Assembly (NCBI GenBank): GCA_019235885.1
Contig: JAFAKB010000025.1
Location: 106,874-170,873, forward strand
Direction: 5' to 3'
Length of the DNA stretch: 64,000 nt
Source: Candidatus Eremiobacterota bacterium
GTDB taxonomy: Bacteria > Vulcanimicrobiota > Vulcanimicrobiia > Vulcanimicrobiales > Vulcanimicrobiaceae
In this document: one piece after another, positions 59,657 through 64,000 of the stretch
Layout: every line of letters starts with the position of its first letter
Position numbering within the stretch: position 1 is the stretch's first letter
The notes under the pieces: model-generated
Database searches by the model: none
Seen by the model: the letters and a program-made list of their open reading frames with translations, nothing else
Told to the model about the DNA's origin: nothing
Translations under genes and position numbers: made by a program

Positions 59657-62600
59657 CTACGTCGAGCTGCTGAACGCTTCCTGCACAATTCGCTCCTGCT
59701 CCACTGCATGAGCTCCTGGGTATCCCTCTGATGGACTCGCCCGATACGGCCGGCCCACATACTCGATGTCCGTCAGACCGTTCCGCAATCGCTCTACCAG
59801 TCGCCGACGCACGTGGGCGCGAGCACCCATGTTCTTTGGCTCTTCTTGAACCCAGATGACTTCCTGCGCGTTCGCATAACTCGCGATCGTTCGGAGGATC
59901 TCTTCAGTTGGGAGCGGGCTGAGCAGCTCTACGCGTACGATCGCAGTTTTCTCCGCATGCTCGTAGAGCGGGCTCGCGATTAGGTCGTAATAGATATGGC
60001 CGCTGCAGAGGAGGACGCGCTCCACGCCGTGTTTGTCCTTGCCCTCGTAGCGCGGATCGTTGATTACCTCACGGAATGTGCCTTCTGCCAAATCGTGGAT
60101 GGTACCGTACGCTGCGCGGTTTCGCAGCAGGCTCTTCGGGGTCATCACCACGAGCGGATACGCCTGCGTCGCCTTTGCCTGCGCGCGCAGCAGGTGGAAG
60201 TATTGCGCTGCGGTCGAGCAATTTGCAACGCGGATATTGCCCTCGGCGCTGAGCTGCAAGAATCGCTCGAGCCGCGCACTCGAATGTTCCGGCCCAGCTC
60301 CCTCGTACGCGTGCGGCAGCAGCAGCGTCAACCTCGTTTGCTGGCCCCATTTGGCGGCGCCAGCGGCGATGAATTGGTCGATGACAATCTGCGCCCCGTT
60401 GTTGAAATCTCCAAATTGGGCTTCCCACAGTACAAGGGCGTTCGGCAACTCGAAGCCGTAGCCATATTCAAACCCCAAGCACGCATACTCGCTCAAGGGC
60501 GAGTTGTATATCTCAAACGACGCCTTCGACTCGTTGAGGTGCTGCAGCGGCACGTACTTTGCGTTCGAGCGCGCGTCGTGCAGCACGGCGTGCCGGTGCG
60601 AGAACGTCCCGCGCTCCGTGTCCTGCCCGCTCAGCCGGATCGGCGTCCCTTCCGTCAGCAGGCTCGCGAATGCCAGCGCCTCCGCCAAGCCCCAGTCGAC
60701 TTCGCCGGTCTCCTTCAGCGCCTGCGTTCGCTTCGCGAACTGCTGCTGCAGCTTGCGATTCGGCCGGAAGCCGTCCGGCGCGTGGACGACCTCCTCGGCC
60801 CACTTCAGCAGCTTCGTCTTGTCGACGCGCGTGTCCGGCGCCGGCTCGTTCCCCGTCGGGTACACGGCGACGTTGATTAGCTTCGCTTTGAACTCGCCGC
60901 TCTTCACGTTCCTGTGGGCTTCGGAGATGCGCGCCGTCGCGGTGTCCATCATCTCCTTGACCTGCTCGTTCGTGAGCACGCCCTGCGCGACGAGCTGCCC
61001 GGCGTAGAGCTCGCGCACCGTCGGGTGCACCTTGATCAGGTCGGCTTTCGTCGGCTGCGTGTACGCGGGCTCGTCTTGCTCGTTGTGCCCGAAGCGGCGG
61101 TAGCCGATCAGGTCCACAACCACGTCGCGGCCGAACTTGCGGCGGTAGTCGATCGCCAGATGCACCGCCCCGATCGACGCATCGACGTCGTCCGCGTTGA
61201 CGTGCACGATCGGTACGTCGTAGCCCTTCGCGAGATCGCTCGCGTAGCGCGTCGAGCGGCCCTCGCCGGGATCCGTCGTGAAGCCGACCTGGTTGTTCGA
61301 GATGATGTGGATCGTCCCGCCGGTCGCGTAGCCGGCGAGGCCCTGCAGGTTGAGCACCTCCGCCACCACGCCTTGCGCCGCGAACGCCGCGTCGCCGTGG
61401 ATCAGGATCGGCGCCGCCACCTCGTGGTTCAGCGTCGCGGGGTTCACGCTGTGATCGGTCTGCAGGCAGCGCGTCATCCCCTCGACCACCGCGTCGACCG
61501 CTTCGAGATGCGAGGGATTGCTCGCGAGCTCGACGGTGATCTTCGTCCCGACCGGCGTCACGTACTCGCCGTGCGCGCCGTGGTGGTACTTCACGTCGCC
61601 CGTCGCGTCGTCGTCGCCGCCCTGCTTCTCCTCGCGGCGCGAGGCCGACTCGAACTCCGAGAGCAGCTCCTCGTACGGGCGGTTCACCACGTGCGCGATC
61701 GTCGAGAGCCGGCCGCGGTGCGCCATGCCGAGCACGACGGTCTTCGTCCCGTCCTCGGCGAGCATCGAGATCGTCTCCTCGAGCATCGGCACCATCACGT
61801 CGAGCCCTTCGATCGAGAAGGTCTTCTGCGACATGAACTGCTTGCGGAAGTACCGCTCCATCGTCTCGACTTTGATGAGCCGCTCGAGCACTTGCACGCG
61901 CCGCTGCGGGGAGAGCGCGATCTTGTGCTTCCCGGTTTCGATGTACTCGCGCAGCCACTCGCGCTGCTGCGTGTTCGAGATGTGCTCGATCTCGTAGGCG
62001 ATCGTCGAGCTGTACGTCTCGCGCAGCTTCGGCAGCACGTCGGCAAGCGTCTTGCCCGGCAGCTTCACGTTGAGCACCGAAGCCGGAATCGCTTGCATCA
62101 TCGCCGGCGTGAGACCGTACGTCGCGGGATCGAGGGTCGGATCGTTGGGCGGTTCGCCGCCGAGCGGGTCGAGCGCTGCGCCGAGGTGGCCGTGGCGGCG
62201 GTACGCCGAGACGATCGCCATCCCCGCGGCGATCGCGCGCAGCATCTCTTCCGAGGGCAAGCCCGGGATGTCGGCGGTGATCGGCTCGGGCTCTTCGCGC
62301 GTGGCGGCCGCGCCGTTCGCGCTGGTCGCGACGCCGCGCACTTTCGCCTGCACGCCGAGCTGCGAGAACAGCGTCTCGTAGAACTGGTCGGCGCCGGCGA
62401 GCAATTCGTCGACGCGCTTGAGGTACTCGCCCGACTGCGCGCCTTGGATGACGCGGTGGTCATAGGTCGAGGTCAGCGTCATCACTTTCTCGACGCCGAG
62501 CTGCTCCAGCGTCGCGCGCGGCGCGTGCGCGAAGCCGGGCGGGAACGCGATCGCGCCGGCCGCGATGATCGCGCCTTGGCCGACCTGCAGCCGCGGCACC

Positions 62601-63757
62601 GACGCCACCGTGCCGATCCCGCCGGGATTCGTCAGCGTGAACGTCGCACCGGTTTGTTCATCGACCGAGAGCTTGTTGTCGCGCGCTTTGGCGATCAGCT
62701 CTTCGTACGTCGCGCGGAACGCCGGAAAGTCGAGGCTGCCGGCGTTCTTGATCACCGGCACGACGAGGAAGCGCGAACCGTCCTTCCGCTGCGTGTCGAC
62801 CGCGAGGCCGAGGTGGATCCCGGCTTCGACGCGCTGCGGCTTGCCGTCGGTGCGGCGAAACGAGGCGGTGATCGCGGGCTGCTCCGTCGCCGCGCGCGCG
62901 AGCGCGAACGCGATGATGTGCGTGAACGAGACCTTCTCGCTGCGGCCGGCGTGCTTGAGCGCGTTGTTCAACTCGGCGCGGCGCTGCTCGAGCGTGCCGA
63001 CGTGCAGCGTGCGGAAAGACGTCGCTACGGGGATCGTCAGCGACTGCTCCATGTACGACGCGAGCGTCGCCGAGGAGCCTTTCAGGTCGGCGACCTTCGC
63101 TTCGGTCGAGACCGGCGGATACTGCACGGTGGGGGGCGCTGCGGCGGACCCGAGGGCGCCGGTGAAGGCGATCTTGCCGGAGGCGACCGCGGCTTCGACG
63201 TCCTCGCGCAGGATCAAGCCGTCGGGGCCGGTGCCGGTCAGCTTCGAGGCGTCGATGTGCAGGCGCTCGACGAGGCGGCGCGCGTGGTGCGACAGGACGC
63301 CGCCCGGTTTGCCGTTGCCGCGGCGCTCCGCGGGCGCTTCCGCGGAGCCGGGGGCACCGTAGCTGGGCGGCGTGACGAGTTCGCCCTTCGGGGCGGCCTC
63401 CGCGGACGTTGCGCTCTCACCCTTCGACGAGCTCTGGGTGGCATTGTCGCCGCGCGCCCCTGCGCCGGATGCCCTTGGCGCCCCGGCGGTGTCCGCCGGC
63501 TTGGAGGCGGTCGTGTCGATCTCGGCGAGGACGGCGCCCACGTTCACGGTCGCGCCTTCGTCGCCGTGGAGGGCCGTGATCACGCCGCTGGCGGTCGAGG
63601 GGACCTCGACGTCGACCTTGTCGGTCGTCACGTCGACGATCGTGTCGCCTTCGTCGACCCAGTCACCGACCTTCTTGCGCCACTCGACGATCGAGCCTTC
63701 GCTGACCGATTCGCCCATCTCGGGCAGGGTGACGTTGACGAGGGTTTGCACAGCCAT
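59657..63757 (-). CDS. kgd: multifunctional 2-oxoglutarate dehydrogenase/decarboxylase (E2-E1 fusion) with lipoyl domain
   Basis: The 1366-residue enzyme begins with a lipoyl domain (LPEMGESVSEGSIVEWRK; Lys in TDKVDVEVPS near 45), an Ala/Pro/Ser-rich linker, an E3-binding domain (GVLSHHARRLVERLHID), an E2 acyltransferase with catalytic YDHRVIQGAQSGEY, and E1: GMAHRGRLSTIAHVVNR, then YHHGA, thiamine-binding PILIHGDAAF and GYRRFGHNEQDEP. This is the Kgd plan of actinobacteria, but those lack the N-terminal lipoyl domain. Upstream in-frame sequence to 63979 lacks features and was excluded. It works in the TCA cycle with a separate E3. The LysR gene lies divergent 110 bases away. Confidence 0.93.
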   Translation of the reverse strand: MAVQTLVNVTLPEMGESVSEGSIVEWRKKVGDWVDEGDTIVDVTTDKVDVEVPSTASGVITALHGDEGATVNVGAVLAEIDTTASKPADTAGAPRASGAGARGDNATQSSSKGESATSAEAAPKGELVTPPSYGAPGSAEAPAERRGNGKPGGVLSHHARRLVERLHIDASKLTGTGPDGLILREDVEAAVASGKIAFTGALGSAAAPPTVQYPPVSTEAKVADLKGSSATLASYMEQSLTIPVATSFRTLHVGTLEQRRAELNNALKHAGRSEKVSFTHIIAFALARAATEQPAITASFRRTDGKPQRVEAGIHLGLAVDTQRKDGSRFLVVPVIKNAGSLDFPAFRATYEELIAKARDNKLSVDEQTGATFTLTNPGGIGTVASVPRLQVGQGAIIAAGAIAFPPGFAHAPRATLEQLGVEKVMTLTSTYDHRVIQGAQSGEYLKRVDELLAGADQFYETLFSQLGVQAKVRGVATSANGAAATREEPEPITADIPGLPSEEMLRAIAAGMAIVSAYRRHGHLGAALDPLGGEPPNDPTLDPATYGLTPAMMQAIPASVLNVKLPGKTLADVLPKLRETYSSTIAYEIEHISNTQQREWLREYIETGKHKIALSPQRRVQVLERLIKVETMERYFRKQFMSQKTFSIEGLDVMVPMLEETISMLAEDGTKTVVLGMAHRGRLSTIAHVVNRPYEELLSEFESASRREEKQGGDDDATGDVKYHHGAHGEYVTPVGTKITVELASNPSHLEAVDAVVEGMTRCLQTDHSVNPATLNHEVAAPILIHGDAAFAAQGVVAEVLNLQGLAGYATGGTIHIISNNQVGFTTDPGEGRSTRYASDLAKGYDVPIVHVNADDVDASIGAVHLAIDYRRKFGRDVVVDLIGYRRFGHNEQDEPAYTQPTKADLIKVHPTVRELYAGQLVAQGVLTNEQVKEMMDTATARISEAHRNVKSGEFKAKLINVAVYPTGNEPAPDTRVDKTKLLKWAEEVVHAPDGFRPNRKLQQQFAKRTQALKETGEVDWGLAEALAFASLLTEGTPIRLSGQDTERGTFSHRHAVLHDARSNAKYVPLQHLNESKASFEIYNSPLSEYACLGFEYGYGFELPNALVLWEAQFGDFNNGAQIVIDQFIAAGAAKWGQQTRLTLLLPHAYEGAGPEHSSARLERFLQLSAEGNIRVANCSTAAQYFHLLRAQAKATQAYPLVVMTPKSLLRNRAAYGTIHDLAEGTFREVINDPRYEGKDKHGVERVLLCSGHIYYDLIASPLYEHAEKTAIVRVELLSPLPTEEILRTIASYANAQEVIWVQEEPKNMGARAHVRRRLVERLRNGLTDIEYVGRPYRASPSEGYPGAHAVEQERIVQEAFSSST

Positions 63758-63867
63758 CTCCGATTCGGGGCGGGCCAAAGGCCCAGCCTCCTTCTCATCG
63801 GATTGTACGTTGACACGCTGCAGGTTGGGAAATAGCGGCTGCCTATCGTAGGCAGAGGGCACGCCTA

Positions 63868-64000
63868 TGGAGCTACGCGACCTTCGGTACTTCGTCGCGG
63901 TCGCGCAGCACCGCAACGTGAGCCGCGCCGCCGAACAGCTGCACGTCTCGCAGCCGGCCCTCTCCGAGCAGATCCGCAAGCTCGAAGAGGAGCTCGGGAC
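63868..64000 (+). CDS. LysR-family regulator, cut by window end
   Basis: Only the first 44 residues are visible. They form the typical LysR N-terminal helix-turn-helix: [42 protein letters not shown]. It is divergent from the kgd gene and may regulate it or a downstream neighbour outside the window. Confidence 0.92.

Noticed and set aside
60914..63835. 973-codon open frame on the plus strand
   Set aside because: Antisense to the kgd gene, made of Arg/His/Val/Asp-rich shadow sequence with no domain.
1..64000. CRISPR array, tRNA, rRNA, transposase or prophage
   Set aside because: No regularly spaced repeats, cloverleaf, rRNA-like sequence, DDE transposase or phage structural gene was recognised on reading both strands.

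Overview
The window is a 64 kb stretch of high-GC bacterial chromosome with tightly packed genes and many ATGA, GTGA and CTGA start/stop overlaps. A predicted DUF5916-type outer-membrane barrel and a TonB-C-like secreted protein point to a diderm. A fused lipoyl-E2/E1 2-oxoglutarate dehydrogenase, a proton-translocating transhydrogenase and two cytochrome c fusion proteins point to respiratory metabolism. The mix recalls high-GC lineages such as Eremiobacterota/Vulcanimicrobiota, but that is only an impression; no rRNA, tRNA or phylogenetic marker was seen. Both window edges cut a gene (an FAH-family hydrolase on the left, a LysR regulator on the right).

Layout. 0-13 kb: housekeeping and transport genes (FAH hydrolase, sulfonate/nitrate-type binding protein, acyltransferase 3, the three-gene pntAA-pntAB-pntB operon, an AAA+ ATPase, tandem metallophosphoesterases, a VOC protein, a peptide-type binding lipoprotein). 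13-16 kb: a lysine-degradation operon (Lrp-type regulator, 3,5-diaminohexanoate dehydrogenase, lysine 2,3-aminomutase). 16.1-21.6 kb: a visibly lower-GC island of unrecognised envelope genes, five on the minus strand in one overlapping operon whose first and last members are paralogous multi-pass membrane proteins, plus a convergent membrane gene. 21.7-24.1 kb: ABM monooxygenase, LOG-family protein and aldehyde dehydrogenase, closed by a clear bidirectional terminator.

24.2-31.95 kb: the most notable locus, a class III lanthipeptide cluster. It holds a stand-alone LuxR-type HTH protein, three tandem precursor peptides of 41-42 residues (too short for ordinary ORF calling; one starts with GTG), a strong hairpin between precursors and enzyme, a lyase-kinase-cyclase LanKC lacking the cyclase zinc ligands, a translationally coupled ABC exporter and an outer-membrane barrel protein in the same operon. 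All three precursors share an (I/L)LSLQKL-type leader motif, an S-x2-S-x4-C labionin/lanthionine pattern and an almost identical C-terminal tail. The pairing with an outer-membrane protein suggests a diderm version of the SapB-like systems known mainly from actinomycetes.

32-54 kb: PhzF protein, tandem S9 peptidases, ABC-F ATPase, amidase, an Xre/RES toxin-antitoxin pair whose RES toxin carries a frameshift, an N-terminal-cytochrome PQQ alcohol dehydrogenase with a lanthanide-type Asp, a small surface-sugar cluster (FdtA-like isomerase, NeuD-like acyltransferase, GT2), a CPBP protease, a cation exchanger and a cytochrome c/virginiamycin-lyase-like protein. 54-59.6 kb: an accessory zone with a repeated module (structured leader plus small HTH-like gene plus partner), one copy intact, one frameshifted and one surviving as a fragment, followed by a HigBA-type toxin-antitoxin pair and an ImmA/IrrE peptidase. 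59.6-64 kb: the kgd-type 2-oxoglutarate dehydrogenase and a divergent LysR gene.

No CRISPR array, IS transposase, phage structural gene or RNA gene was recognised.
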